Assembly (NCBI GenBank): GCA_035578175.1
Contig: JAQMRL010000003.1
Coordinates: forward strand, 109,652,969 to 109,716,968
DNA: 64,000 nucleotides
Direction: 5' to 3'
Origin: Catonia carolina
Taxonomy: Eukaryota; Arthropoda; Insecta; Hemiptera; Achilidae
The position numbers and the translations under genes are program-made. The notes beneath the pieces were generated by a model. It had not been told where the DNA came from and did no database searches. It worked only from the letters and a program-made list of their open reading frames with translations. The first letter of the stretch is position 1. Every line of letters starts with the position of its first letter. Positions 1 through 10,639 of the stretch are shown piece by piece.

Positions 1-95
1 ATGCATTTTACGACAAAATAAAATAACAAAACTTATAGGAAATTAAAAGATTTACAACTTTAATTTAGAGCATTTTTCTCTACAGAGCCTAGTTT
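1..95 (+). repeat. HINE-like repeat, 3'-half fragment
   Basis: Bases 1-95 match the segment of the 0.95-kb repeat that runs from the 'gcattttacgacaaaa' block to 'ctctacagagcctagttt'. The match stops abruptly at about 95, and the terminal hairpin is absent, so this is a truncated copy cut off at the window edge. Bases 96-420 show no recognisable gene or repeat end. Confidence 0.55.
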
Positions 96-424
96 GAAAT
101 TTTGAAATTTGAGGAAAACATAAAAAAGCCAGAATATGTGCATATGCAAGATAAATAACTGGTAAACATTTCAGCCTGGTAGGTTTAATGGTTTTCGAGA
201 AAAATGTACCTAAATGTTAAAAATTTAAATTTTCGGGAATAGGCGAAAAACAAACGGGCACAAATCAAAAACATAATGTACAACACAAACTAGTGAATTT
301 CCCATCAACAGTTAGTTGGTAAGAACGATGAGCCAGTGGCTTAGAGCATTAAAAACAGTAATGCAGATATTTTTAAAGTACTAAAATTCCCTTTGCTCTA
401 AAACGATCCGTATAAAAAATTTAA

Positions 425-1460
425 AACTTTGGAAAGGGGAGGAATTAAATACAAAGAAAGCAAAGTTATCTACAGTCTGTATAAGAATCAAACTGCTGTT
501 TTGAGAATCGAGGGGTATGAAAAAGAGGCTGCTGTAAGAAAAGGCGTACGACAAGGTTGTTCTTTGTCACCACTACTTTTTAACTTGTAGATAGAAGAGG
601 CTATAAATGAAGTGAAGGAGAAATTTGACGTAGGAATAAAAGTTCAAAGAGAAACAATAAAAATGTTGAGATTCGCCGATGATATAGCCTAGTAGTATTA
701 GCCGAGGCAAAGAATGAACTAGAGGATGCCTTAAATGGAATGGATGAGATCTTGAGGAAGGATTACTTCATGAAAATTAATAAGAACAAAACGAAAGTGT
801 TGTGCAGCAGCAAGAGTGGTTTAGAAGAGATAGGAAATTTAAAAGTAGGCAACGAAAACATACAGGAAGTTAGGGAATTCTGCTATCTAGGGAGTAAAAT
901 AACAAAGGATGGTAGAAGCACGAGTGATATCAAGAGTAGAATTGCTCAAGCTAGAAAAGCCTTTGAAATGAAAAACAGCTTACTGACTACAAACATTGAT
1001 TTACAGATTAGGAAAAATTTTTTAAAACATTATGTTTGGAGTGTAGCATTATACGGAAATGAAACGTGGGTGATAGGGGCTGTAGAAAAGAAGAGGATAG
1101 AAGCTTTTGAAATGTGGTGTTATAGGAAAATGTTAAAGATTAGGTGGGTGGACAAAATAAGTAATTTAGAGGTTCTTAGGCGAGTGGATGAAAAAAGAAG
1201 TATATGGAAGCATCTTACCAAAAGAAGGGATAGGCTAGTGGGGCATATCCTAAGACATCCAGGTATTGGGCTATCAATAATGGAGGGTAATATTGAGGGA
1301 GTAAATTGTAGAGGGAGGCAAAGATTAGAATATATAAAGCAAATTACAAAAGATGTAGGGTGTTACAGGTATGTAGATATGAAACGACCTGCGCAAGATA
1401 GAACAGGTTGGAGAACTGCATCAAACCAGTCGAGAGACTGATGACAAAAAAAAAAAAAAA
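425..1460 (+). pseudogene. 5'-truncated non-LTR retrotransposon (LINE-A), reverse transcriptase C-terminal half
   Basis: The translation carries the end of a LINE reverse transcriptase. RQGCSLSPLLF is at about 548-580 and FADDIA, the catalytic box with its two aspartates, is at about 674-691. A stop codon follows each of these motifs, so the polymerase domain is broken. An open segment of 233 codons (740-1441) then gives the thumb and C-terminal region, with FCYLGSKIT and a WRTASNQSRD-type ending. The element ends in a poly(A) run at 1446-1460. The closest clade I can suggest is RTE/BovB-like or a related endonuclease-RT group; this is family resemblance, not a search result. Other 3' fragments of the same LINE lie at 5327-7990, 8484-8960 and 60482-61995. 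Confidence 0.8.
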
Positions 1461-1756
1461 TTATGAAAAATATTTGTTCTTGGTGACACGATAATTTTTC
1501 TAGGTAAACCTCCTAAAAACTTAACGTTTTTTTTCATTAAAATACTATTTTATTCGCGTAATTTAAATTTTTGTGGTTGAACTAAGTCTAAACAAATTGA
1601 AAAGCATAAAAAACCGAAAATCGAAATTTTCAGTTTAAACAATCATACAGTCTCACCTTAACATATGCTCTACCTTTTCCTTTTACTATTCAGTCAGGGA
1701 AAATTTCACCCCGAAAATAGATCAACCAAACCATGATATTCAGGAAAAATTGTAGA

Positions 1757-1920
1757 TTTTTACTTTCTCTTGCCTATATGAATATATAGGACGGAAAGTA
1801 TAGTTTTCATGTCGATTTTTCGAAATCGAGTTTTCACCGGATCTACACATTTTCAGAACCCCTGAACCCAAAAAACATGTTTTTAGCGATTGTTAGGTGT
1901 ATGTCTGTGTATCTGTGTGT

Positions 1921-1961
<41 letters not shown>

Positions 1962-2585
1962 CAGAATATCTCAAGAACGGAACATCGTACGAACGTTAAA
2001 CTTGAAACTTAAGTTATATACCACTACCGGACCCGACACGAATATTTTCATCAAAATCGGTCAACCGGAAGTAGTAGTTTATTCATGTAATTTTTCACTT
2101 TTTTGCTATTTTCTCAAAAACCGGTCCTACGAATTTTTTTAAATCGCCTGGTTTAGTAAATGTTTATGCTCTACAAGATAGGGTAGGCGCCATGTTTGCT
2201 GAAATTCTTGGTGAGGCTGTTTTCACGTGATTTTCTGTTTTTTGTCACGAAAACGTATGAAAAATCGATTTTTTTAAGATTTCGGTTTTAGTATGCATTA
2301 TAAGACGAAAGTGTATATAATCAAATTTATAGTAAATTAAAAGATCTACAAATTTATTGTGAGCATTTTTCGCTACAGAGCCTAGTTTAGCGTGAATGAC
2401 TGATTTTCCGTATTTTTAAACCAAGTTGAGGTAGATATTCATTTTGCGTCTTTCACTCATGATTAAAATAAGGTCATGTTTTTTGAGGTTAATTTATTTC
2501 TAAAGTTTTATTACTAATGTTAGGTTTATTGTTAATTATTTGAAATTGGCAAGAGAACGTTGAGTGAGTGTTTCACACCAGATTT
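1757..2585 (+). mobile_element. HINE-like (Helentron/DINE-1-type) non-autonomous element, full length with internal deletion
   Basis: The copy starts at the left subterminal repeat TACTTTCTCTTGCCTATATG and has a (GT)n tract at about 1926-1960. It ends in a diverged right repeat (GGCAAGAGAACGTT) followed by a GTGAGTGTTTCACAC hairpin remnant and CAGATTTT. It lacks part of the central third of the consensus, the 'gttgtagagaattt' block. Short open frames across it reappear in many copies in shifted phases and are not genes. The 1461-1756 stretch before it contains nothing I recognise. Confidence 0.75.
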
Positions 2586-2629
2586 TAATGCATAAATAAC
2601 CTGAGAATGGTGGTCGGTTTAATACATAA

Positions 2630-3250
2630 GTACCCTTCTATTTAGTATTGGCACTGGTAAGTTTAACTGTTGCAGTAATGCGGTTACTTTGGGGCATATT
2701 TGACGAGGTTCAAACTTCATAAAGTACCGAAATGTCGACTGTGCGACAGTGAAGAGGAGGAATCCATTGCGCATATTTTTGAAAGATGTCCTTATTTTGG
2801 TCTCAACAGAATGGAAATATCTAAGAAGATAGGGGTTGCACAGTCGATTCCAGAGAGAGTAGGGGTAGCGATGCTGCGGGATGAGGAGAGCTGGAAGTTG
2901 GTCGCTCAGTTTGCGGAGAGAGTGGTCGGGAGACTGCGGAGGGAGGAGACATATGGAGATCAGCGAGATCACCCTCTCGCATAGTAAATCCCCTGTTCCG
3001 ATCTTAGTAGGTAAGTTAGGCACACTATTTCCTGAGCTGGTGATGAAAGAGATGAATGAAATTTGAGAGGATGAGGGTTGGTCGGTGACAGCGAGAGGGG
3101 GAATTAGGCTACGGTTCCCTTCCACGTCCCGCTGACATTTCCCTTGTAGTATTATAATATTAACAGAGGGAGGTGGAGGGTTTTTTGCTGATGTTGGATG
3201 AAGTGGCCAGGCGGCGGGTTTTCGGTTGGTAAGGCGGTTGCGGCCTCCTA
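2630..3250 (+). pseudogene. LINE 3' end with reverse-transcriptase zinc-binding motif (R1/I-like)
   Basis: An open frame at 2700-2984 reads CRLCDSEEEESIAHIFERCPYF, a C-x2-C...H...C cluster typical of the zinc-binding tail after the RT/RNase H of R1- or I-type LINEs. It ends at a stop at 2982-2984, and a G-rich 3' UTR-like stretch runs up to the assembly gap. The 5' end is truncated at roughly 2630 and the 3' end is lost in the N run. The clade is an inference from the zinc cluster and the UTR style. Confidence 0.6.
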
Positions 3251-3350
3251 NNNNNNNNNNNNNNNNNNNNNNNNNNNNNNNNNNNNNNNNNNNNNNNNNN
3301 NNNNNNNNNNNNNNNNNNNNNNNNNNNNNNNNNNNNNNNNNNNNNNNNNN
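3251..3350. other. Assembly gap (100 N)
   Basis: One hundred consecutive N bases, the conventional length for a gap of unknown size. It lies between a LINE 3' UTR and the 5' end of a HINE-like element, so the true junction cannot be read. Open frames crossing it are artefacts. Confidence 1.
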
Positions 3351-4440
3351 AATGTATAGGAAGCAAAGTATTGTTTTCATGTCGATTTTTCGAAATAGAG
3401 TTTTCACCGGATCTACACGTTTTCAGTCCCCCTAAACCCAAAAGAACATATTTTTAGCGATTGGTCTGTGTGTGTGTATACAAAATATCTCAAGAACGGA
3501 AAATTGTACGAACTTGAAACTTGAAACTTAAGTTACATACCATTAGCGGACCCGACACGAACATTTTCATCAAAATCGGTCAACCGGAAGTACTAGTTTA
3601 TTCATGTAATTTTTGACTTTGCTGTGATTTTCTCAAAAACTGGTCCTACGATTTTTTTAAAAATCGCCTGATTTACTAAATTTTTTATGCTCTACAAGAT
3701 AGGGTAGGCGCCATGTTTGCTGAAATTCTTGGTGAGGCTGTGAACTGTTGTTTTTAGATTGTGACTTTAATACGCATTTTAGCGCAAACATGTATTGTAA
3801 TAAAAGTTGTAGAGAATTTAAAATTCTACAACTTTTATTTTTAACATGTTTTTGTATTAACGCTAAGTTTAGCGGTAATTAGAAATTTTCTGTTTTTTTC
3901 ACAAAAACGTGTGAAAAATCTATTTTTTTAAGATTTCGGTCTTAGTTTTACGACAAAAGTGGATATAATAAAATTTATAGGAAATTAAAAGATCTACAAC
4001 TTTTATTTAAAGCAATTTTCGTCAGAAGGTTTTGTATTCTGACAAGGAACGGCAGAGAAGATCGGATGGATTGAGGGAATACTGGAGAAAGTTCAAGGCA
4101 GGAAACATCAGGAAAGGACTCCAAAAACTGAAAAATTGAACCGCAAAAATTGAAATGAGCTTTTTTTAGTTTGATGAACTTATGTAGTCCTATGTGGCTT
4201 TAAAAAAAAGAAGCATTTTTGTAGTGCTTAGTTTAGCGTGAAAGCGTGATTTTCCGTTTTTTTAAGCCAAACTGAGTTCGATTTTCATTTCGCGTCTTTC
4301 ACTCATGATAAAAATAAGGTTATGTTTATTGAGGTTAGTTTTTTTTGTTTATTTCTAATGTTTTATTACTAATGTTAGGTTTATTGTTAATTATTTGCAT
4401 TGGCAAAAGAAAGTTGTGTGAGTTTTTTACACCAGATTTT
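3351..4440 (+). mobile_element. HINE-like element interrupted by a short LINE tail
   Basis: The sequence resumes after the gap inside the 5' end of the repeat (the 'tataggaagcaaagtattg' block). It runs through the diagnostic 'catcaaaatcggtcaaccgg' and 'gataGGGTAGGCGCCATG' blocks and ends at GGCAAAAGAAAGTTGTGTGAG...ACACCAGATTTT. The (GT)n tract is reduced to a few units at 3468-3478. A LINE tail of about 190 bp is inserted at 4022-4210. Confidence 0.8.
4022..4210 (+). mobile_element. 5'-truncated LINE tail inserted in the HINE-like element
   Basis: The insert translates to a piece containing GLREYWRKFKAG. It resembles the MKAYW-type C-terminal ends of the LINEs at 17276-17510 and 18279-18554. 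It ends in an A-rich tail (ttaaaaaaaag). The HINE sequence 'aagcaattttcg' before it and 'aagcatttttg' after it look like a diverged target-site duplication. Confidence 0.55.
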
Positions 4441-4651
4441 TTTGCTATTGATTGGATGTAGTCACTCGTTTCTTGATGCCAAAGAACACAACAAAATCCG
4501 TTCATCACCACTACTGCTACTGGAGTCATCAAATCATGGCAAGCCGCACAGAAACCAAGATCTACATCACGAGACCGTCGGAGCATCTTTCTGAATACTG
4601 ACGATAAACGTGGCCGGTATAGCATCGCAACACTCACTGCTATCAAATATG
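4441..4651. other. Unassigned sequence
   Basis: An open frame covers this on the minus strand (4335-4646) but it runs into the repeat and has no recognisable domain. I see no gene here. Confidence 0.3.
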
Positions 4652-4925
4652 TGAACCCACCGGGTTGGTCTAGAGGTAATTCGTCGCCAAAATCAGCTGT
4701 TTAACAGCTGATTTTCGGAGACGAAAGTTCCTGGCTCAAATCCTAGTAAAGGTAGTTACTTTTATACGGATCTGAATACTAGACAGTGGTTACCGGTGTA
4801 CTTTGATGGTTAGGGTTTAATTAACCATACTCTCTCAGGAATGGTCAACCTGGGTCTGTACAAGACTACACCTCATTTCCACGTCATTTACATCATCCTC
4901 ATCTGATTAGGTCATGGGATTGCTT
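4652..4925 (+). repeat. tRNA-derived SINE
   Basis: A box A-like stretch (GGTTGGTCTAGAGGTAA) lies about 65 bp before a box B-like stretch (GGCTCAAATCC), separated by a hairpin around CAGCTGTTTAACAGCTG. This is the layout of a tRNA-derived RNA polymerase III head. It is followed by an unrelated body (a TTAACCATACTCTCTCAGG block) without a CCA-type end. Box B departs from GGTTCRANTCC, so this is a SINE rather than a working tRNA gene. I could not find target duplications. Confidence 0.6.
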
Positions 4926-5271
4926 ATTGTTTTAAATTGAACAGATTGCAACGTACACAAATTAGGAATAAAAAACAAAAATATATGTGAATTGGCGTGG
5001 CCGGCATGGCGTACATCGTGATAAGCACGCCACGTGCAGTGTAGAAAGGGCTTAAAGGGAAACACGTTTTATTGTGGACTTGACCGTTTTGTTGTTTGAA
5101 CTAGTTCCACTTTAAGTATGATATAAATAAAGATTTAAATTAACGTCGGTATTTAAATAACGCATATTCTGAATGCATTTCAACTCATTTTATTACATCC
5201 CTTAACACCGATGGCCTAATTAGATGTTCATTACATACAACAATTGCATGAACTTTACATTGCGTTTTATG
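4926..5271. other. Unassigned AT-rich sequence
   Basis: No coding potential, RNA motif or repeat end recognised here. A GC-richer patch at about 4989-5040 is not explained. Confidence 0.3.
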
Positions 5272-5412
5272 TTTTTACTTTCTCTTGCCCTATATGGATA
5301 GATAGGGAACTACAGTATTGTTTTCATTTTCTTGTCATCAATCTCTCGACTGGTTTTATTCAGTTCTCCAAGCTGTTTTATCTTGCGCAAGTCGTTTCAT
5401 ATCTACTACATA

Positions 5413-6422
5413 TAGGGTGATTCATGAAGTTCTCCCCCCACTTCTACAGCACATTGTACTAGTAAAAATAATGAAAAAATGTTATATAAACATAGGTCCG
5501 AAAACGCTTCGTTAGCGAGTTACAGCTAGCGAAAGTTTCGCCTGGATTTCAGTTCACCAGGTGAAATGAGGTCTTCCTGGAATTGTGGTAAGGTAGATTA
5601 AGGGGCAAATTCAATCATTTCTTATGGTTTTTGATCTGATAAATTGAATAAAACAGATCCCAGATCTGTAAGTTAAATAGTTTTTAAGAAAACCAGTGTC
5701 AAATGCAAAAAATGGAGTGAAAATCACATTTTTTCATCTTTGGGCAAGGATAACTGTGTTATTTCACCAAGAAACAGTTAAAATTTTTCAATAAAACATG
5801 TAGAAAATTTTATTCTGAACAAACCGGTGTAAATTAAGTACACAGAAAGCGAATAGATGTTTGATTAAATGAGTTTTTATTCATAAGAGTACAAAGTAAA
5901 ATTAACCGGAAAAACTAAAATGAAAAAATGTGTTTTTTTCACTCCATTTTTTTGCATTTGACACTGGTTTTCTCAAAAACTATTCGCTTTCTGTGTACTT
6001 TATTTACACCGGTTTGTTCAGAATAAAATTTTCTACATTTTTTATTGAAAATTTTTAACTGTTTCTTGGTGAAATAACAAAGTTATTCTTGCCCAAAGAT
6101 GAAAAAATGTGATTTTCACTCCATTTTTTGCATTTGACACTGGTTTTCTCAAAAACTATTTAACTTACAGTTCTGGGACCTGTTTTATTCAATTTATCAG
6201 ATCAAAAACCATAAGAAATGATTGAATTTGCCCCTTAATCTACCTTACCACAATTCCAGGAAGACCTCATTTCACCTGGTGAACTGAAATCCAGGCGAAA
6301 CTTTCGCTAGCTGTAACTCGCTAACGAAGCGTTTTCGGACCTATGCTTATATAACATTTTTTCATTATTTTTACTAGTACAATGTGCTGTAGAAGTGGGG
6401 GGAGAACTTCATGAATCACCCG
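5413..6422. mobile_element. Near-palindromic MITE of the DD41D mariner family
   Basis: This element of about 1010 bp is almost entirely two inverted arms. The left arm starts TAGGGTGATTCATGAAG after TA (5411-5412), and the right arm ends CATGAATCACCCG before TA (6423-6424). The outer ~120 bp match the ends of the autonomous elements at 46230-48743 and 53392-55903 almost base for base. The inner arms ('gcctggatttcagttcacc') differ from them. It encodes nothing, so mobilisation by the DD41D transposase is the likely route. Confidence 0.85.
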
Positions 6423-6757
6423 TATAGATACTGAAGTCACGAGTTTGCCTTTTGCGTATGTGTGAGCTGTGATGAAAGGAAATGATATTTTTGCAGTGCT
6501 GCCAACCTCAACAGTTAGATATTACTTATACATTTTACTACCGTTAAGTTTCTACAAACATTTTGTAAGCTGCGGTTTATTCCAAGAATTTCTTCATAAA
6601 CCTTATAAGAAATAAATATGACCTGTAATATTGCCTATAAGTAGCTTAATTAAATGACTAGAAATGTTTGATTTACTGTAATTACGAATGAATCGTCTTC
6701 TTTAGGCCTTATATTGCTCTCACCGGCATTTTCATTACCAGTCTCTCTAGTTTCTAC

Positions 6758-7156
6758 TTGTTGTTGTTTAGGTTAACAGCCGAAAGGCTGGTTTGAACCT
6801 CTAGAGGTTTTACTAAGTACAAATGAGGAGTGAGGTGGTTTACCATTGCCTTCCTCACTGAGTTGAAAGAGTATGCGTATCAGCATGCCAGGCCCTCCGA
6901 AAAGCACTCACTTTCCACCCTGCAAATGACACCTTCACTTCATTCACCACACGGTCTGGCTGCATAGTGAAATTCATTACTCTCAGAGGAGATAACTCTG
7001 ACTAGTTTCTTTTACACCTCTACCTCTTCTGTTCTTAAATAGTTCAGTCATATAAGTGGCTGACTATGTGATAAGAAACAGAACTATTTTTTTTAGCCCT
7101 GGACCAAACAGATAGAGTGCAATTAAAATAACACTCCACCTGCCTGTTTTGGGCAG
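6758..7156 (+). repeat. SINE-B copy A
   Basis: Starts TTGTTGTTGTTTAGG and ends TTTTGGGCAG. It is flanked by the 9-bp direct repeat AGTTTCTAC (6749-6757 and 7157-7165), a target-site duplication. Near the 5' end is a short hairpin, CAGCC-GAAA-GGCTG, followed at once by a box B-like GGTTTGAACCT. Copies B and C are at 27175-27569 and 52472-52865. Confidence 0.85.
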
Positions 7157-7194
7157 AGTTTCTACATAACCGGTTTATTTTATTTTACTAGCTG

Positions 7195-7422
7195 TCAACA
7201 AAAATTGAAGAATAGTTTCTTTACGTCCTTAATTTCCTTCTTTATTTTTCGAATTGTGAAAAGAGAAACATCACAGTAGTTAGCCGCTCGCTCTCGGCTT
7301 TTGTTAAAAGGCACGGATTGGCATTTTTGTTTAGCTTCAACTTCATAGAATATTATTACATTGCATATTAGATTTCGTTCAACACTGTGAATAGTTCGAC
7401 CACGTTTTCGAGAAACCGCCAT
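7195..7422 (-). pseudogene. N-terminal helix-turn-helix fragment of a Tc1-like transposase
   Basis: 75 codons beginning MAVSRKRGRTIHSVERN and containing RAANYCDVSLFTIRKIKKE, a helix-turn-helix of the kind that starts many IS630/Tc1-like transposases. No DDE domain follows in any frame. A diverged copy of the same helix is at 38299-38375 on the plus strand. It is a dead remnant. Confidence 0.6.
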
Positions 7423-8382
7423 ATCTGTAACTAACAGTTAACCTACAAAAGGTTCCGCGATATACTACTATATATACTCTGGGTATGGTATAAGTTGTTA
7501 AGTTTGTCGTACTAAAATCAAAGCAGTCGGGCATGCGCACTGATGATTTTCCCCCTTTACCCCTCGTTTCAAACAAGGGCAAACTCGTAACTCAAGTGAC
7601 TATACCTGTAACACCCTACATCTTTTGTAATTTACTTTACATATTCTAATCTTTGCCTCCCTCTACAATTTACTCCCTCAATATTACCCTTCATTTTTGA
7701 TAGCCCAATACCTGGATGTCTTAAGATATACCCCACTAGCCTATCCCTTCTTCTGATAAGATGATTTCATATACTTCATTTTCATCCACTCGCCGAGGAA
7801 CCTCTAAATTACTTATTCTGTCCACCCACCTAATCTTTAACATTTTCCTTTAACACCACATTTCAAAAGCTTCTATCCTCTTCTTTTCTACAGCCCCTAT
7901 TACCCACTTTTCACTCTCGTATAATGCTACACTCCAAAAATAATGTTTTAAGAAATTTTTCCTAATTTGTAAATCAATGTTTGTAAGTTAGTCAGGTTTT
8001 CATGTAGATTTTTCAAAATCGAGTTTTCACCGGATATACACGTTTAAAGACCCCCTGAATCCAAAACATCGTGTTTTTACTCATTGGTCTAAATGTATAA
8101 ACAAATTATCTCAAGAACGGAATTTCGTACGAAGTTAAAACTTGAAACTTAAGTTACGTACCACTAACGGACCCAATACGAACATTTTATTCAAAATCGG
8201 TCAACCGGAAGTAGTAGTTTCTCATGCGATTTTTTTCAAAAACGACTAATTTTTTTTAAACTCCTCATTTGCTACTTTTTATGCTCTACAAGATAAGATA
8301 AGCGCTATGTCTCAGCAGGCTACGGTTTTGTATGAAAAAAGTTTTTTTTTTAAGATTGCTGCATTAATATGCATTCTTTTTA

Positions 8383-8482
8383 CTTTCTCTTGCCTATATG
8401 AATATATAGGAAGGAAAGTATTGTTTTCATGTCGATTTTTCGAAATCAAGTTTTCACCGGATCTACACGTTTTCAGACCCCT
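8383..8482 (+). repeat. HINE-like element, 5'-end fragment
   Basis: About 100 bp matching the left end of the repeat, from TTTTACTTTCTCTTGCC to CACGTTTTCAGACCCC, interrupted at 8483 by LINE-A sequence. Confidence 0.75.
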
Positions 8483-8483
8483 T

Positions 8484-8960
8484 TTTTGTCATCAATCTCT
8501 CGACTGGTTTGATGCAATTCTCCAAGCTGTTCTATCTTACGCAAGTCGTTTCATATCTACATACCTGTAACACCCTACATCTTTTGTAATTTACTTTATA
8601 TATTCTAATCTTTGCCTCCCCCTACAATTTACTCCCTCAATATTACCCTCCATTATTGATAGCCCAATACCTGGATGTCTTAAGATATACCCCACTAGCC
8701 TATCCCTTCTTCTGGTAAGATGCTTTCATATACTTCATTTTCATCCACTCGCCTAGGAACCTCTAAATTACTTATTCTGTCCACCCACCTAATCTTTAAC
8801 ATTTTCCTTTAACACCACATTTCAAAAGCTTCTATCCTCTTCTTTTCTACAGCCCCTATTACCCACTTTTCACTCTCGTAATACACTCCAAAAATAATGT
8901 TTTAAAAAATAATGTTTTAAAAAATTTTAAAAAATTTTTCCTAATCTGTAAATCAATGGT
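8484..8960 (-). mobile_element. LINE-A 3' end
   Basis: A minus-strand 3' end of LINE-A. The T run at 8483-8489 is its poly(A) tail, followed by GTCATCAATCTCTCGACTGG. The sequence continues upstream to about 8960, where a microduplication of 'aaaaataatgttttaaaa' has degraded it. From about 8572 it is closely similar to 7604-7990. Confidence 0.75.
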
Positions 8961-8971
8961 TGTAGTCAGGT

Positions 8972-9350
8972 TTTCATTTAGATTTTTCAAAATGGAGTTT
9001 TCACCGGATATACACGTTTTCAGACCCCCTGAAACCAAAATATCGTGTTTTTACTGATTGGTATAAATGTGTAAACAAATTATCTCAAGAACAGAATGTC
9101 GTACGAAGTTAAAACTTAAAACTTAAGTTACGTACCACTACCGGACCCAACACGAACATTTTATTTAAAATCGGTCAACCGGAAGTAGTAGTTTTTCATG
9201 CGATTTTTTTCAAAAACGACTGTAAATTTTTTTTAAACTCCTCATTTGCTACTTTTTATGCGCTACAAGATGAGATAAGCGCTATTTTTGAGCAGGCTAC
9301 CCATTTGTCGAAAAAAGGTTTTTTTAAGATTGCTGCCTTAAGAGAAGACT
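8972..9350 (+). repeat. HINE-like element, diverged subfamily fragment
   Basis: Begins GGTTTTCATTTAGATTTTTC and carries the same subfamily differences as 7993-8373 (for example 'tcgtgtttttactgattgg' and a short central block). It ends near 'aagattgctgcc'. It has neither the left terminus nor the 3' hairpin. Confidence 0.65.
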
Positions 9351-9470
9351 GTACTTTGTATCCCGCCAATGTTAAATTTGCTATTTTTAGGCACATTTTT
9401 CATAGGACTGGTGAAAGATACGAAAATTAAACTTAAATTATAATTGTAGGATAGTTTTAACTACTGACAT

Positions 9471-10430
9471 TTTTTACTTTCCCTATATGAATATAAAGGA
9501 AGGAAAGTATTGTTTTCATGTCGATTTTAACAAATCGAGTTTTCACCGGATCTACACGTATTCAGACCCCCTGAACCCAAAAAACATGTTTTTAGCGATT
9601 GGTCTGTGTGTGTGTCCCCCCGTGAGTCTGTGTTATGTGTGTGTGTGAACAGAAAATCTCAAGAACGGAACATCGTACGAACTTGAAACTTGAAACTTAA
9701 GTTACATACCACTACCGGACCCTACACGAACATTTTCATCAAAATCGGTCTACCGGAAGTAGTAGTTTATTCGTGTAATTTTTCACTTTTTTGCGATTTT
9801 CTCAAAAACTGGTCTACGACTTTTTTAAAAATCGCATTATTTACTAAATGTTTTATGCTCTACAAGATAGGGTAGGCGCTATGTTTGCTGAAATTCTTGG
9901 TGAGGCTGTTTTCACGTAAAAACTTTTGTTATAAGATTGTGACGTTAATATGCATTTTAGCGCAAATATGTATTGTAATAAAAGTTGTAGAGAATTTAAA
10001 ATTCAATAACTTTTATTTTTAACATTTTTTTTGTATAACGCTTAGTTTAGCGGTAATTAGCAATTTTCTGTTTTTTTTTTCACGAAAACGTGTGAAAAAT
10101 CGATTTTTTTAAGATTTCGTTCGGCCTTAGTATGCATTTTACGACAAAAGTGTACATAATAAAATTTATAGGAAATTAAAATATCTACAACTGTTATCTA
10201 ATTAAAACTTTTTTTTTCTGCAGAGCCTAGTTTAGCGTGAAAGTGTTTTCCGTATTTTTAAGCCAAACTCAGGTCGATTTTTATTGTGCGTCTTTCACTC
10301 ATGATTAAAATAAGGTTATGTTTGTGAGGTTAATTTATTTCTAACGTTTTATTACTAATGTTAGGTTTATTGTTAATTATTTGCATTGGCAAAAAAAAGT
10401 TGTGTGAGTGTTTCACACCAGATTATTTAC
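9471..10430 (+). mobile_element. HINE-like element, full length
   Basis: Left end TTTTTACTTTCCCTATATG, a short GT-rich tract (9603-9648), all internal blocks, and right end GGCAAAAAAAAGTTGTGTGAG plus the TTTCACACCAGATT hairpin. The left subterminal repeat has lost TCTTG, so this copy has decayed. Confidence 0.85.
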
Positions 10431-10431
10431 T

Positions 10432-10637
10432 ACAGAGTTTAGTTTAGCATCAATTAAATGGTTTTCCGTATTTTTATGTCGAAGAGAGGTCGATTTCCAT
10501 TTTGTGTCATTCACTCACGATTGATATTAGGTTATGTTTTACATTTTACATTGTTTAGTCATGATTAAATACAAAATATTTCATTTTACATTATTTACAA
10601 AGGCAAGAAAAAGTACAGTGTGTTTCACACCAGATTT
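10432..10637 (+). repeat. Second, tandem HINE-like 3' end
   Basis: After the complete copy ends, a further ~200 bp of 3'-end sequence follows (from 'acagagtttagtttagc' to TTTCACACCAGATTTTTA), diverged from the first. Two consecutive termini suggest a tandem insertion or read-through transposition from a neighbouring end. Confidence 0.65.
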
Positions 10638-10639
10638 TT

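Larger units (their letters stand above)
5409..7603 (-). mobile_element. Tc1/mariner-like element remnant with nested MITE and SINE
   Basis: Both ends carry the motif TATAGTCACTTGAGT...GAGTTTGCC: at 7570-7603 in reverse complement, and at about 6424-6450 in a diverged form. The interior holds a helix-turn-helix fragment (7195-7422, minus), SINE-B copy A (6758-7156) and, at the extreme left end, a 1-kb MITE (5413-6422). Related pieces occur at 32775-32948 and 37950-38410. No catalytic domain remains. Confidence 0.6.
5327..7990 (-). mobile_element. LINE-A 3' fragment, split by a Tc1-like element
   Basis: Reading on the minus strand, 7990-7604 and then 5408-5327 together give the 3' end of LINE-A, including the final ATGAAACGACTTGCGCAAG block and the tail next to CTTGTCATCAATCTCTCG. 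The junction falls within 'atatctac/ta...ta/cctgtaacacc', and the neighbouring copy at 8484-8960 shows the same LINE uninterrupted. The insertion between the halves is 5409-7603. Confidence 0.75.
5272..8375 (+). mobile_element. HINE-like element split by nested LINE-A insertion
   Basis: The left terminus (TTTTTACTTTCTCTTGCC) and first ~50 bp are at 5272-5325. The remainder resumes at about 7991 with GGTTTTCATGTAGATTTTTC and runs to about 8373. GTTTTCAT occurs on both sides of the intervening LINE and fits an 8-bp target duplication. The right half belongs to a diverged subfamily ('tcgtgtttttactcattgg') and lacks the 3' hairpin end. Confidence 0.65.

Noticed and set aside
1897..2142. Recurrent small open frames in the HINE-like copies (reading ...VCVCVCV then NRISQERNIV and GPDTNIFIKIG)
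   Set aside because: They occur in many copies in shifted phases, depend on the GT-tract length and end at different places, so they are by-products of the repeat, not genes.
2619..3441. Long minus-strand frames spanning the N gap
   Set aside because: The length comes from translating 100 unknown bases; there is no domain on either side.
4652..4725. Functional tRNA gene
   Set aside because: Box B is diverged, the arms do not form a full cloverleaf and the sequence continues into a SINE body.
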